This document shows positions 1-8,979 of a DNA stretch of 44,225 nucleotides, in pieces; within the stretch, counting starts at the first letter, position 1; each line of letters opens with the position of its first letter. The notes below the pieces were generated by a model. That model worked only from the letters and a program-made list of their open reading frames with translations. It was not told the origin of the DNA and searched no databases. Position numbers and translations under genes: made by a program. The stretch is from positions 1-44,225 of the forward strand of contig NZ_JACDSF010000067.1 in NCBI RefSeq assembly GCF_013449685.1. The letters are read 5' to 3'. Source of the stretch: Pectobacterium brasiliense (GTDB lineage Bacteria; Pseudomonadota; Gammaproteobacteria; Enterobacterales; Enterobacteriaceae).

Positions 1-2
1 TT

Positions 3-179
3 GATCACTCATGCGGACGCCCTGCGTGGGTACCACTACCACTTAATGTCTTTTTTATTGTGATTGAACTACTTAATTCTTCATTTGATGGGGGAAACCC
101 TATCTATCGTAATGGTAGATTTACTGATCGTAGTCATTCCAATTTTATATTTATTCCACAGAGCGAACCTCGTTATTAA
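3..179 (+). CDS. C-terminal tail of an unidentified protein, cut by the window edge
   Basis: Frame 3 is open from the window edge to a TAA at 177-179. The last 38 residues, from about position 66, end in an Asn/Gly/Arg-rich stretch that reads like a real protein tail (it includes NPIYRNGRFTDRSHSNF). The part before position 65 is less convincing. Frame 1 there encodes HADALRGYHYH and then runs into a stop at 61-63 just after a T-rich stretch, so a frameshift inside the gene is possible. I do not recognise the family. Base composition is AT-rich like the bacteriocin gene downstream, so it may belong to the same acquired segment. Confidence 0.35.
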   Translation, partial: DHSCGRPAWVPLPLNVFFIVIELLNSSFDGGNPIYRNGRFTDRSHSNFIFIPQSEPRY

Positions 180-299
180 ACTCCTTTAAAATAAAAAATG
201 ATACGGATCCTGCATTATACTCCCGTAATTTACGGTGTGCATCATGAATTGATGTGGTCATGGTGGCAGGTTAAATTTTTTTCTAAATGAGGCCAATGA

Positions 300-446
300 A
301 TGAAAAAAGATGAAAGTGTTAAAAGTGAAAATAAATTGGAAGTTAATTTTCATGAGGGAAACGAAACTGAAGAAAAAATAAAACCTGAAGAGATAAAAAA
401 GCGGCGGCCTGGATGTAAACGGGAAAAGTGTTTTTGTGCACGATGA
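300..446 (+). CDS. Small basic/acidic ORF (48 aa) ahead of the pectocin gene, function unknown
   Basis: ATG at 300, TGA at 444-446, with a purine-rich GAGG about 8 bases upstream. The 48-residue product is highly charged: a Lys/Glu-rich first two thirds, then a cluster of Arg/Lys and three cysteines near the end (GCKREKCFCAR). It ends 27 bases before the pectocin start and lies on the same strand, so the two could be co-transcribed. I know of no family for it. It is far shorter than the pesticin immunity protein and has no predicted export signal or membrane segment, so an immunity role is only a guess. It may be a leader peptide, a regulator or spurious. Confidence 0.35.
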   Translation: MKKDESVKSENKLEVNFHEGNETEEKIKPEEIKKRRPGCKREKCFCAR

Positions 447-473
447 AATATATCTTGGAAAAGGAGAGTGAAA

Positions 474-1424
474 ATGGCGATATACAAGGTAAGTGATTTA
501 ACTACTAAGATTACAATTGATTGCCCTGATGATGTGTATATATTAGATGCCTTAGAGGAAGCAGGGGGGAATTTACCATACTCATGCCGTGCAGGCTCAT
601 GTTCGAGTTGTGTAGCATTATTAATTAATGGCGATGTTGATCAGAGTGATGGCAATTTCTTAGAAGCAGAAGATCAGGATATTTTTTTATTAACCTGCGT
701 AGCTTACCCTCTTAAAAACTGTGTTATTAGAACGGGTGTTGAAGAAATGTATGGTGATAGAGTAAAAGCGCGCCGACAGATTCTTTCAGACCGGTTGCGT
801 ATTAATATTGATTTTTTATTAGAGTCTGAAGGGTTTAAAACAAAAGGATATGTTCCTAAAAATGACAAGGGGAAAACAGATGAAAACTCAGGGGTTACTA
901 TCGGTGGAGGTGTGGATTTAGGACAAAGAGATAAAAATGAATTGCTACGTGATGGTGTACCGCAAGATCTTGTGGATATATTGTCACCTTATACCAGAAT
1001 TAAAGGGAATGTTGCTGCTGAAAAATTAAGGAACTCACCATTAACTTTGAGTGAAAATGATGCTGACTTCTTAACCTCTATTTACACACAAAAAGCAATA
1101 AGAGATGTAGGAAAGCGTTTTGACGCTGAATCAGTCGGTTTGAAGTTTAATGAGTTACCGACAAACACAAGGACGGCGATAGTAGATTTGGAATTTCAAT
1201 ATGGGAATCTAAAAGTAAAAACGCCAAAGTCTTGGGGGTATATTACTCGTAATGAATGGGATTTATTCTTAAAGGAGCTTAATGATTTTGGTGATGATTA
1301 TAAAACAAGAAGACAGAGGGAAGCGGCATTAATTCAGCATGATCTTGCTATGCAGGCTTATTTAGACGAGGAAATGCGAGAGGTGATGCGTTTCTTTGAA
1401 AATGATTTTTGGCTATGGCGGTAA
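474..1424 (+). CDS. Ferredoxin-pesticin fusion bacteriocin (pectocin P type)
   Basis: A 316-residue bacteriocin. Residues 1 to about 97 form a plant-type 2Fe-2S ferredoxin with the cluster cysteines at 38, 43, 46 and 75 (C-x4-C-x2-C-x28-C). Residues about 105-316 form a pesticin/T4-lysozyme-like muramidase domain: Glu119 in the SEGF segment and Thr142 and Asp148 in [10 protein letters not shown] match the Glu/Thr/Asp triad of pesticin-type lysozymes. Known relatives (pectocins M1, M2 and P) use the ferredoxin part to enter cells through a ferredoxin receptor, and the second domain then attacks peptidoglycan. ATG 474 is preferred over GTG 468 because AAGGAG at 461-466 lies 7 bases before it. 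No immunity gene is recognisable beside it. The gene is clearly more AT-rich than the genes from 1790 on. A hairpin terminator follows. Confidence 0.9.
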   Translation: MAIYKVSDLTTKITIDCPDDVYILDALEEAGGNLPYSCRAGSCSSCVALLINGDVDQSDGNFLEAEDQDIFLLTCVAYPLKNCVIRTGVEEMYGDRVKARRQILSDRLRINIDFLLESEGFKTKGYVPKNDKGKTDENSGVTIGGGVDLGQRDKNELLRDGVPQDLVDILSPYTRIKGNVAAEKLRNSPLTLSENDADFLTSIYTQKAIRDVGKRFDAESVGLKFNELPTNTRTAIVDLEFQYGNLKVKTPKSWGYITRNEWDLFLKELNDFGDDYKTRRQREAALIQHDLAMQAYLDEEMREVMRFFENDFWLWR

Positions 1425-1505
1425 TGGAATGTTTTTTAAATAACGGTCAGTATAACTGAGTGTGCTGATAGGACAGGGGGCGATGTATTAACACCGGTAT
1501 GAAAT

Positions 1506-1538
1506 CGGAACTAGCTGGGTAAGTAGTTCCGGTTTTTT
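1506..1538 (+). terminator. Rho-independent terminator after the pectocin gene
   Basis: An 8-bp perfect stem, CGGAACTA (1506-1513) with TAGTTCCG (1524-1531), is followed by a run of six T at 1533-1538. It lies 80 bases after the bacteriocin stop codon. Confidence 0.85.
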
Positions 1539-1734
1539 ATTAGAAAGTTGACATTTATTAAACCAATCGAATGTTTAGAGACCGTAATTTAAATTGTACA
1601 TTGGCTGACTTTGGGTAGTTCACCATCAGTGATGGAAGCTGGCTGGCGATGGTCGTAAGGATACAATAAAGTCCTTAATTGCGTGACAGCCTCATACCGC
1701 TTAAAAAGTGTTGCATTGTGCCACTGGCTTAGAT

Positions 1735-1753
1735 GATAATGAGTATCAATTAG
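1735..1753. promoter_or_regulatory. Fur-box-like site upstream of the fecI-like gene
   Basis: GATAATGAGTATCAATTAG matches the 19-base Fur consensus GATAATGATAATCATTATC at 13 positions, including the whole first eight bases. It sits 36 bases before the sigma factor start, where a Fur-repressed promoter is expected. Inferred consequence: the operon is switched on under iron limitation. Confidence 0.65.
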
Positions 1754-1789
1754 ACTAATATCATCTGCTTTTTGCCTGTTGAAACCATT

Positions 1790-2311
1790 ATGACGCAGCT
1801 AATTTCTTTCTGGAGTGATTTTTACCAGACCCACCAAGGATGGCTGCGGGGATGGCTTTGTAAAAAAATAGGCTGCATTCATCAGGCCGATGATCTTACC
1901 CATGACACCTTCCTAAAACTCCTGACGCTTGCCGACCCTGCCGCTATCCGACAGCCTAAGGCGTATCTGATGGTGACGGCGAATCACGTCATGATCGATC
2001 AGTTCCGTAAGCGTAAGCTGGAACAAGATGCGTTATCTGCATTAGCAGTACTAGTTGATGGGGAAGAAGAGCATTCTGCGGAATATCGTGTTGCGATAAG
2101 TCAACTTGTGGCGACAGCGCTACATATTCTGACCCATGAGTTAGATGAAAAGGTACAACGTGCGTTTATTATGGCGCGTGTGGAAGGACACGATTATCGG
2201 ACGATTGCTGAGGCGCTGCACGTGAGCGAAAGTAGCGTAAAGCAATATCTGGCGAAAGCGATGGTGCATTTCCATAGCCGGATCTTTTTCCAGGAACATG
2301 ATGAAGCATAA
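1790..2311 (+). CDS. FecI-like ECF sigma factor
   Basis: A 173-residue extracytoplasmic-function sigma factor of the iron-starvation (FecI) group. Region 2 is seen near residues 8-75 (ADDLTHDTFLKLL, then QPKAYLMVTANHVMIDQFRK) and region 4 near residues 110-165 (helix-turn-helix around YRTIAEALHVSESSVKQYL). Family knowledge: it would be released by its FecR partner when the cognate receptor is occupied and then transcribe the receptor operon. ATG 1790 fits homologue length better than the upstream TTG at 1772. It overlaps the fecR-like gene by 14 bases, so the pair is translationally coupled. Confidence 0.88.
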   Translation: MTQLISFWSDFYQTHQGWLRGWLCKKIGCIHQADDLTHDTFLKLLTLADPAAIRQPKAYLMVTANHVMIDQFRKRKLEQDALSALAVLVDGEEEHSAEYRVAISQLVATALHILTHELDEKVQRAFIMARVEGHDYRTIAEALHVSESSVKQYLAKAMVHFHSRIFFQEHDEA

Positions 2312-3248
2312 CGCTGACTTTGAGCAGATTCAGCAGCAAGCCGCTGAATGGGTACTACGCTTCTCGGAGGTCGAGCAGGATAGCGACGACGCGATATTAC
2401 TGCACAAAGAGTGGCAGCAGTGGTGCCTGAGCGATGCTCGCCATTCTGTGGTTTATCATCAGATGCAGCAATTATGGGCAAGTGCAGCCATCACGCCAGC
2501 GGCGACATCCCGAAAATCACGCTCATCCCGTTATGCTGCTCTGGCGATTTTCATCGCAGGTGGTTGGTTACTAAGCCAACTGCCTTATGCTTATTGGTTG
2601 GCCGATCAGCGCACTGTTGCTGGTGAAGTTCGGCGCATTGTTCTGGATGACGGCAGCGAATTGATGCTGAACAGCAATTCGGCTGTGAATATTTCCTTCA
2701 CATCACAAAAACGAACAATCACGTTGCTACGTGGTGAAGTTTACGCGCATGTTGCCAAAGATCCGCGTAGCAGACCGTTTGTGATTGACAGTGCACAGGC
2801 AGCGGCTCAGGCACTGGGTACTCGCTATAGCGTACGTGATACAGGAGAGGATACGCTGGTGAGCGTTGACGAATCTCGTGTACGTGTTACTGCAAATGAG
2901 AACTCGGATATCCGCCTCGACCTTGGTGCTGGTCAGCAGGTTGGACTCGATCGGCTCCATATTACCCGGCCAGTGGGGGCATCAACGGAAGCGGGTTGGA
3001 TTCACAACCAATTGATTTTTGAAAATGCCCCGTTCATTCAGGTTGTTGATGAACTTTCCCGTCATTACTCTGGGCTGATTTATCTGGATCCGCGTCAGCG
3101 TCAGGAACTCGACAGCCTGCACTTTACTGGTGTTCTGCCATTGAATGACAGTCAGCAGGCGCTAGAGTTACTGAAACATTCCCTTCCTATCTCCGTCCGG
3201 CAGTCTTTCGGTTACATTGTCTGGATTAGTGAAAATAAAAATCTTTAA
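2298..3248 (+). CDS. FecR-like transmembrane anti-sigma/sensor protein
   Basis: A 316-residue FecR-family regulator. The N-terminal cytoplasmic part (about residues 1-75) has the Trp-rich FecR N-domain pattern (AAEWVLRFSE, KEWQQWC). One membrane segment lies near residues 80-97 (AALAIFIAGGWLLSQLPYA). The periplasmic FecR domain follows (about 105-210, RRIVLDDGSELMLNSNSAV), with a C-terminal STN-binding part (about 230-316). It would pass the signal from the TonB-dependent receptor encoded next to the sigma factor encoded just upstream. ATG codons at 2298 and 2301 are both possible starts. Confidence 0.88.
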   Translation: MMKHNADFEQIQQQAAEWVLRFSEVEQDSDDAILLHKEWQQWCLSDARHSVVYHQMQQLWASAAITPAATSRKSRSSRYAALAIFIAGGWLLSQLPYAYWLADQRTVAGEVRRIVLDDGSELMLNSNSAVNISFTSQKRTITLLRGEVYAHVAKDPRSRPFVIDSAQAAAQALGTRYSVRDTGEDTLVSVDESRVRVTANENSDIRLDLGAGQQVGLDRLHITRPVGASTEAGWIHNQLIFENAPFIQVVDELSRHYSGLIYLDPRQRQELDSLHFTGVLPLNDSQQALELLKHSLPISVRQSFGYIVWISENKNL

Positions 3249-3276
3249 TAATCAATGGCAAGAGACTAATTTAAAT

Positions 3277-3295
3277 GTAAATGATAATTATTTTT
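3277..3295. promoter_or_regulatory. Second Fur-box-like site, upstream of the receptor gene
   Basis: GTAAATGATAATTATTTTT matches the Fur consensus at 14 of 19 positions. It lies in the 119-base gap between the fecR-like gene and the receptor gene, suggesting that the receptor-protease-transporter part has its own iron-controlled promoter, as in fecIR-fecA arrangements. Confidence 0.55.
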
Positions 3296-3367
3296 ATTTT
3301 CTTCTGCCCGATTTTTGCTGAACAACGTCTTCTCTCCTGAAAACATAAAATAATTCAGGATAAATTC

Positions 3368-6181
3368 ATGCGTAATTTTTTGGGGATGCGTAACACGATT
3401 TGGCCGATTGCGATGCTAACGCTGGCGTTAAGCGGAGGCGGTTCAGCGTTTGGCGCAACGGCACCAGCACAATCAATACTCCTTCCTGCACAGTCATTGG
3501 AAAAATCATTAACACAGTTGGCACGGCAGACGGGTGTCAATTTTGGTGTTGATAGCCAACTGGTTGCAGGGAAGCAAGCTCCTGCTCTGGAAGGAAACTA
3601 CACGGTGGAACAGGCTTTGGGACGGTTATTGAATAGCAATAACCTTTATGCAGAGCCTACAGAAACCGGTAAAGCTTTTATCATTCGCCCAATGGCTAGC
3701 GTGCCTGCGGCGGATGATGTGCAGAGCATAACTACGGGGGCAGAGAATAGCCGTGTAGGAAATGAAGGGCGCGGCGATGTGATCATGGTAAAAGCGCAGA
3801 TTACGCCGGGGCCGATGGAGATCGGTAGCCAGCAATTGGTAGCTGAGGAAATCGCAAAAAAGCCGACAGCTAATGGAAATATTACTGAATTGCTGCGCAC
3901 CAATCCAAACGTGCAATTCTCTGAAACTTCACGCAATAGTGAGACGCCGGGAGAGCTGGCCCCAGATGTTGTCTCGTTTCACGGTGAGAAATTCTATAAC
4001 AACAACTTCATGATCGATGGGATGTCGAACAACGATCGCCTGAACCCCGGTGTGAATGTCGGTGAGGTGGGGTCTACAGCCAATGGGAATGCGGCTAATG
4101 ATTTCCCATCTGGCCACCCTGAATCTTTCTGGATAGACAGTAGCCTGATTGAAAGTTTGTCGGTTTACGACAGTAATGTGTCGGCTAAGTATGGGCAGTT
4201 CACTGGTGGGGTAATTGATGCAAAACTTAAAAAGCCCTCGTTTACCGAGCCATCCGGTTCTATCTCTTACCGCACAACGCGGTCGTCATGGACGAAATAT
4301 CATCTGGAGAAAAAAGATGAAGCCTCGTTTAGTACCGCTACCACGCTTAAAAGGCAGCCTAAATTTACCAAAAATTTTTATAATCTGAATGTGAGCCAGC
4401 CCCTTAATGATAATGCGGCGCTGATGTTTGTATATAGCCGTAAGGAATCTGACATTCCGTTCTGGCATACGATTTTGCAAAAATGGGAAGATCAGTCGCG
4501 CGAATCCGAAACGTATATGTTACGTGGTGCGTGGGATGCTAATGAACGAAATCAATTTAGCTTATCACTCATGCATTCACCTCATAGTGCAAGCTATGTG
4601 CGTTCCAATATAAAGGGTGGGGATTTTACTGCCGAAGGTGGTGGATATAATGCCAACCTGAAGTGGGATAATCAGAATAAATGGGGGAAAGTCGCAACAC
4701 AGTTAATATGGAAGCAGAATGAAAACACCATAAAGAATAAAGGAGATAACTTTTATGCTTGGGCTAAAACAGACAGTATTGATTGGGTATCGAGCTTCTC
4801 TGGCGTTGCTGCTCAGCAGGGTGGGTATGGCACGATAAGAACCGAGCAATCTGGCATTAACTTTAAACAGGATTGGCAGTTAAATCCTTTTTCTGCATTG
4901 GGTGTACAGCACCAGTTTGATTTTGGCTTTGATACCGATTTCTCCAAAGCGCGCTACCAACGTAGAGACACATCTTACAGTTATTCAGTGGCAGTCAAAA
5001 GCGCAGCGATAGTATGTAAAAGCGGTGATTCAGCTTGTATCAACGGTGAACAGTACCTCAGCCAAAGATCGGTTTATGAAGCGTCTGATGTGAGTGTCGC
5101 TGCTAGCACTTACGCGGCTTATTTACAGGATACGCTGACTGCTTCCCGTTTAACGATGGTACCCGGTGTTCGCGTTGATTATGACGACTACATGAAAAAC
5201 ATGAATGTCTCACCACGCTTCAGTACCAGTTATGACGTTTGGGGCGATCGTTCCACTGAGGTTTTCGGCGGTGTGAACCGTTACTATGCTGGCAATGTGC
5301 TGGCCTATAAGCTGCGTGAAGCGCGTAAACAACCTTATACAGAATGTCGAGCTAATACTCTAACTAACAGAGGAGGATGTACCGAGAAATCAACGAATAC
5401 AACTCCCGATGATTGGGTTTTTGCTAAGGAACTTAACCAAACTAATTACCGATACACTTCATTAAATACCCCCTATAGTGATGAATTGAATCTCGGTGTG
5501 CAGCAACGTATTTATGATACGGTTTGGGCGCTGAAATGGGTTCATCGTGAAGCAAAAGATCAATTTTCTGCTGAGCAAAATAAAACCACAAAAACTTATG
5601 AACTCACTAATAACGGTAAATCCGAATCAGACACGTTTAGCCTGGTGGTAAAACCCGTTTCTCCAATTGAATGGAACTCCGCGGTATTCAGCTGGACTGC
5701 GGGGGGGAATATTCAGAAAAGTACTTCTTCAAATAAAGACTATGACACTGAGTCGGATATCGATGGCTATATTCTCTACAACGGAAAAATGATCCGCGCT
5801 ATTGATAAACCGGCAGATAATTTCAATCGCCCTTGGACGGCATTTCTTGAACTGAATACAGAAATACCCAACTGGCGTTTGGATTGGACGCAACGCTTGA
5901 GCTATGTGGGTGGCTATAAGGCGATGACGCGAACTGAAACTATTAACTGTCCAGATGATGACCGTTGTTCCGGATATGTTGGTGCTACCGATGTTTATGA
6001 AGAAGAGCAGTATGGCAACAATATGCTGTTGGATTGGCGTGTGACTTATACCCAGCCATTAGGTAAGCAGAATCTAAAAGTGGGCGTAGATGTACTTAAT
6101 GTCCTGAATAAAGCCAATAAGAATGAATCTAATTATGGATTGGGTCGTCAGTTTTGGCTTGATGTGACGTATTCATGGTAA
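3368..6181 (+). CDS. TonB-dependent receptor with N-terminal signalling (STN) domain, FusA/YddB-like
   Basis: A 937-residue outer-membrane receptor. It has a signal peptide (about residues 1-30, AMLTLALSGGGSAFGA), an STN signalling domain (about 38-110, LEKSLTQLARQTGVNFGVDS), then a plug (about 155-300, with FMIDGMSNND) and a 22-strand-type barrel ending in Trp. The STN domain and the fecIR-like genes upstream indicate that ligand binding is reported to the sigma factor. The following M16 protease and SbmA/YddA-like transporter genes are the partners of FusA (plant ferredoxin receptor of Pectobacterium) and E. coli YddB, so the ligand is probably an iron-containing protein or peptide; that is inference from context. 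It could also be an unrelated siderophore receptor, but the long plug insertions and the protease neighbour argue against this. Confidence 0.85.
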   Translation: MRNFLGMRNTIWPIAMLTLALSGGGSAFGATAPAQSILLPAQSLEKSLTQLARQTGVNFGVDSQLVAGKQAPALEGNYTVEQALGRLLNSNNLYAEPTETGKAFIIRPMASVPAADDVQSITTGAENSRVGNEGRGDVIMVKAQITPGPMEIGSQQLVAEEIAKKPTANGNITELLRTNPNVQFSETSRNSETPGELAPDVVSFHGEKFYNNNFMIDGMSNNDRLNPGVNVGEVGSTANGNAANDFPSGHPESFWIDSSLIESLSVYDSNVSAKYGQFTGGVIDAKLKKPSFTEPSGSISYRTTRSSWTKYHLEKKDEASFSTATTLKRQPKFTKNFYNLNVSQPLNDNAALMFVYSRKESDIPFWHTILQKWEDQSRESETYMLRGAWDANERNQFSLSLMHSPHSASYVRSNIKGGDFTAEGGGYNANLKWDNQNKWGKVATQLIWKQNENTIKNKGDNFYAWAKTDSIDWVSSFSGVAAQQGGYGTIRTEQSGINFKQDWQLNPFSALGVQHQFDFGFDTDFSKARYQRRDTSYSYSVAVKSAAIVCKSGDSACINGEQYLSQRSVYEASDVSVAASTYAAYLQDTLTASRLTMVPGVRVDYDDYMKNMNVSPRFSTSYDVWGDRSTEVFGGVNRYYAGNVLAYKLREARKQPYTECRANTLTNRGGCTEKSTNTTPDDWVFAKELNQTNYRYTSLNTPYSDELNLGVQQRIYDTVWALKWVHREAKDQFSAEQNKTTKTYELTNNGKSESDTFSLVVKPVSPIEWNSAVFSWTAGGNIQKSTSSNKDYDTESDIDGYILYNGKMIRAIDKPADNFNRPWTAFLELNTEIPNWRLDWTQRLSYVGGYKAMTRTETINCPDDDRCSGYVGATDVYEEEQYGNNMLLDWRVTYTQPLGKQNLKVGVDVLNVLNKANKNESNYGLGRQFWLDVTYSW

Positions 6182-6207
6182 GCGATAAAAAATAATAAAG
6201 GTCAGTG

Positions 6208-8979
6208 ATGAAAAATAAAATCATGTACTGGCTAGCGGGCGTTATTTTCCTGTTAGCTGGAAGTGTTGTGAGCCAGGCTGAAGAAATAAAAAGCCCGTTG
6301 CCGGTCATTAAAGAAGGGACATTGGCGAATGGACTTCGCTATACCCTCGTGCCGCTGGAAGGGCAGAAGTCACGGGTCGATATTCGCCTGATTGTGGATG
6401 TCGGTTCGATTGATGAGAAGGACAACGAATCTGGTGTGGCGCATATCGTGGAGCATATGGTATTCCGCGCCAGCGAGGCGTTTCCTCAAGGTGTCAGTAC
6501 CGAACTGTACAAGCAGGGATGGGTTCGTGGGCAGAGCTATAACGCGGTGACCAACTACGAGCGCACCATGTATATGATGAGCCCGCCGAAAGGGAATCGC
6601 GATCTGGGGACGACCTTGCAGGCGCTGAGCCAGATGACGGGCCATGCCAAGCTGCTGCAAAACGATCTCGATGATGAGCGCAAAATCATTCTGGAAGAGT
6701 GGCGTGGCAAACTGGGCGTAGCGGAACGCATGAACCAGCAGCGCGTACAGGCGATTCGCCATGACTCTCGTTATCCTTCCCGCCCAACGATTGGCACGGA
6801 AGCGTCGATTAACGACACGCCAGCCAGCGTACTACAGGATTTCTACCAACGCTGGTATCACCCGTCGAATATGCGTTTGATGATCATTGGTGATATCACG
6901 CCTGCGGATGCAGAACGCGAAATTCAACGCTATTTTGCACCGTTGCCGAATGTTGCTGTGCCAGCCCGTGATTACTACGAGCCGTTACTGAAACCGAGAC
7001 TCAACGTGGCGCGTTTGCAGGACAGCCAGAGTGGCAGCAGCCAGGTGTCATTTGTCTACCGTTTCAATGACAAAGATACATTCGGCCAATCCGATTACCG
7101 TCATCGTTTACTGACGCAAATCACACTGTCTGCGGTAACACGTCAGGTTCGTCGACAACAAGCGGAACTGCCGCAAGACGCCAGTAGTCTGGTGGTGCGT
7201 AAATCGGATATCGGTAAAACGACGGCTGCACTAGGCTTTTTCGCCAATGTGATGCCAGGGGGTCATGACGCTGCTATTTCCGCTGTACTGAAAGAAATTG
7301 AGCGTTTCAAACGTTATCCGTTAAACGAACAGGACATCACGGAGATCACATCCGACATTCGTGAAGTCGCGCAGCGGATGAGTACTACCCCTGAAACACG
7401 CGAGTTCTCCGATTGGGTTCAGCAGTTGACTATTGTTTGGCAGCAGGATCGCCCTTATGTCGGCAGTCAGCAGCGCGGTAAAGATGCACTGGAAGCGCTG
7501 GATACCATCACGGCGGAAGATGTGAACCGCCATTGGCAACGTTGGTTAGCGTCACCTGATACGTTGGTTCAGTTTAGCGTGCCGGGCGCGACGCCTTTCA
7601 CCTTGCCTAAACCGGATGCGATTCGTAAGTTGCAGGCACAGTGGGCAGCAGCGACGCTGGCACCGCTGCAAGTAGAAAAAGAGAAAGTCATCCCTGAATT
7701 GCCTGCCGTAACGCAAAGTGGGAAACGTACGGCGGTGAAGACCTTCGCCGCGCAGAAGGTCGAGCAGTGGCAGTTGAGTAATGGTGACCGCGTAGTATGG
7801 CTGCGTGCGCCAGAGGCGGGTAAAAAAGTCTACTTCACAGCCGTGAGCGACGCGGGATATTTATCGACGTCGACCAATCCGTGGCAGGTACTGTTGGCAA
7901 GCCAATTAGTCAACCAAAGCGGGCCGGCAACATGGAGCGGTGAAGCGCTTAATAACTGGAAAAAGGAAAAAACGCTGTCGCTGGGCATCAATCAGGAAGC
8001 GGATCAATTGACGGTAAGCGGGAATGCGCCAACGGGTCAGTTGGCAAATCTGCTAGCGTTATATCGTGAGCTGAATGTGGCTCCGGGTATCGATCCTGAC
8101 GTGATGAAAGAGAGTATGATGGGGCTGGCGCGTCAAAAAGCCATTGACGATCAATCGGTTTCAGGAACACAGGCGAGTGACATTACCAAACTGCGTTTTG
8201 GTGAGCCAGCCTGGCAGCAGCCTGAAATTGCAGAGCTGAAGCAAATTTCAGCGCCGGCGCTGCTTTCACAGTGGCATAAAGCGGTGTTTGCACCCGTTAC
8301 CTACTATCTGGTGGCAGATATGCCCGCTGCACAGATTTTGCCGCAGGTTGAACGCTATTTAGCGACGATCCCGCGTCAGTCTACTGGTGACGTGAAATCA
8401 CATCTGGCTCTGCCGGGTAAACGTGAAGCGACATCGGCTATCAGTATTGAACCGCGTGCCGATATCCGCGCCTGGAGCTTCACACCGCATGCGTGGACAC
8501 CACAGACCGCGGTGCAGGTGAGCGTTGCCCGTAATCTGGCGAATAAATATCTCAAAACCAGCCTGCGTGATGATGCGTTAGGCATTTACCGCATGCGTGT
8601 CGACAGTGAACTGGAAGATAAAAGACAGCGTATTGAGACAGAAGTGAGCTTCACCAGCGCACCTGAACGTGCGCAGGAGCTATGGACATTGGCCGAGAAA
8701 GCCTTTGCTGAACTGCCGAAAAATATCACTCAGCAGGATGTAGACGATCAGAAAGCACAGTTCATTCGTGCAGAAAAAGGGCGTCAGAGCGATCTCATGA
8801 CGATAGAGCGCCGCCTGCTCCTGAGCTACCGCCACTATAACGACCCGCGTTATCTGACTAGCGTAGCCAAACTGGCGGATAGCATCACGCTGGAAGACGT
8901 ACGGGCGATGTCGGCGAAGCTGTATAACCCGGATAACCGCGTGCTTTACATCACCTTGCCGCAAGAGGTGAAAGAGTGA
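6208..8979 (+). CDS. Periplasmic M16 zinc protease, PqqL/FusC-like
   Basis: A 923-residue M16-family peptidase. It has a signal peptide (about residues 1-24, ending SQA), the inverted zinc motif HxxEH at residues 79-83 (HIVEH), and the expected downstream acidic ligand near Glu157 (DERKIILEEW). The length fits two M16 halves plus linkers, as in FusC and PqqL. In the Fus system FusC cleaves imported plant ferredoxin in the periplasm to free its iron. ATG 6208 is chosen because AAAGG at 6197-6201 is 6 bases away; the alternative GTG 6205 is too close. It lies 26 bases after the receptor stop and overlaps the ABC gene by 4 bases. Confidence 0.88.
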   Translation: MKNKIMYWLAGVIFLLAGSVVSQAEEIKSPLPVIKEGTLANGLRYTLVPLEGQKSRVDIRLIVDVGSIDEKDNESGVAHIVEHMVFRASEAFPQGVSTELYKQGWVRGQSYNAVTNYERTMYMMSPPKGNRDLGTTLQALSQMTGHAKLLQNDLDDERKIILEEWRGKLGVAERMNQQRVQAIRHDSRYPSRPTIGTEASINDTPASVLQDFYQRWYHPSNMRLMIIGDITPADAEREIQRYFAPLPNVAVPARDYYEPLLKPRLNVARLQDSQSGSSQVSFVYRFNDKDTFGQSDYRHRLLTQITLSAVTRQVRRQQAELPQDASSLVVRKSDIGKTTAALGFFANVMPGGHDAAISAVLKEIERFKRYPLNEQDITEITSDIREVAQRMSTTPETREFSDWVQQLTIVWQQDRPYVGSQQRGKDALEALDTITAEDVNRHWQRWLASPDTLVQFSVPGATPFTLPKPDAIRKLQAQWAAATLAPLQVEKEKVIPELPAVTQSGKRTAVKTFAAQKVEQWQLSNGDRVVWLRAPEAGKKVYFTAVSDAGYLSTSTNPWQVLLASQLVNQSGPATWSGEALNNWKKEKTLSLGINQEADQLTVSGNAPTGQLANLLALYRELNVAPGIDPDVMKESMMGLARQKAIDDQSVSGTQASDITKLRFGEPAWQQPEIAELKQISAPALLSQWHKAVFAPVTYYLVADMPAAQILPQVERYLATIPRQSTGDVKSHLALPGKREATSAISIEPRADIRAWSFTPHAWTPQTAVQVSVARNLANKYLKTSLRDDALGIYRMRVDSELEDKRQRIETEVSFTSAPERAQELWTLAEKAFAELPKNITQQDVDDQKAQFIRAEKGRQSDLMTIERRLLLSYRHYNDPRYLTSVAKLADSITLEDVRAMSAKLYNPDNRVLYITLPQEVKE

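Larger units (their letters stand above)
1425..1789. other. Intergenic region between the pectocin gene and the FecI-like gene
   Basis: It contains the pectocin terminator (1506-1538) and a Fur-box-like site (1735-1753). I found no convincing ORF or RNA gene in the remainder (1540-1730). Confidence 0.5.

Noticed and set aside
300-446. The 48-residue ORF as a pesticin-type immunity protein
   Set aside because: It lacks a signal peptide or membrane segment needed to act in the periplasm and is about a third of the size of the known immunity protein; kept only as an unknown ORF.
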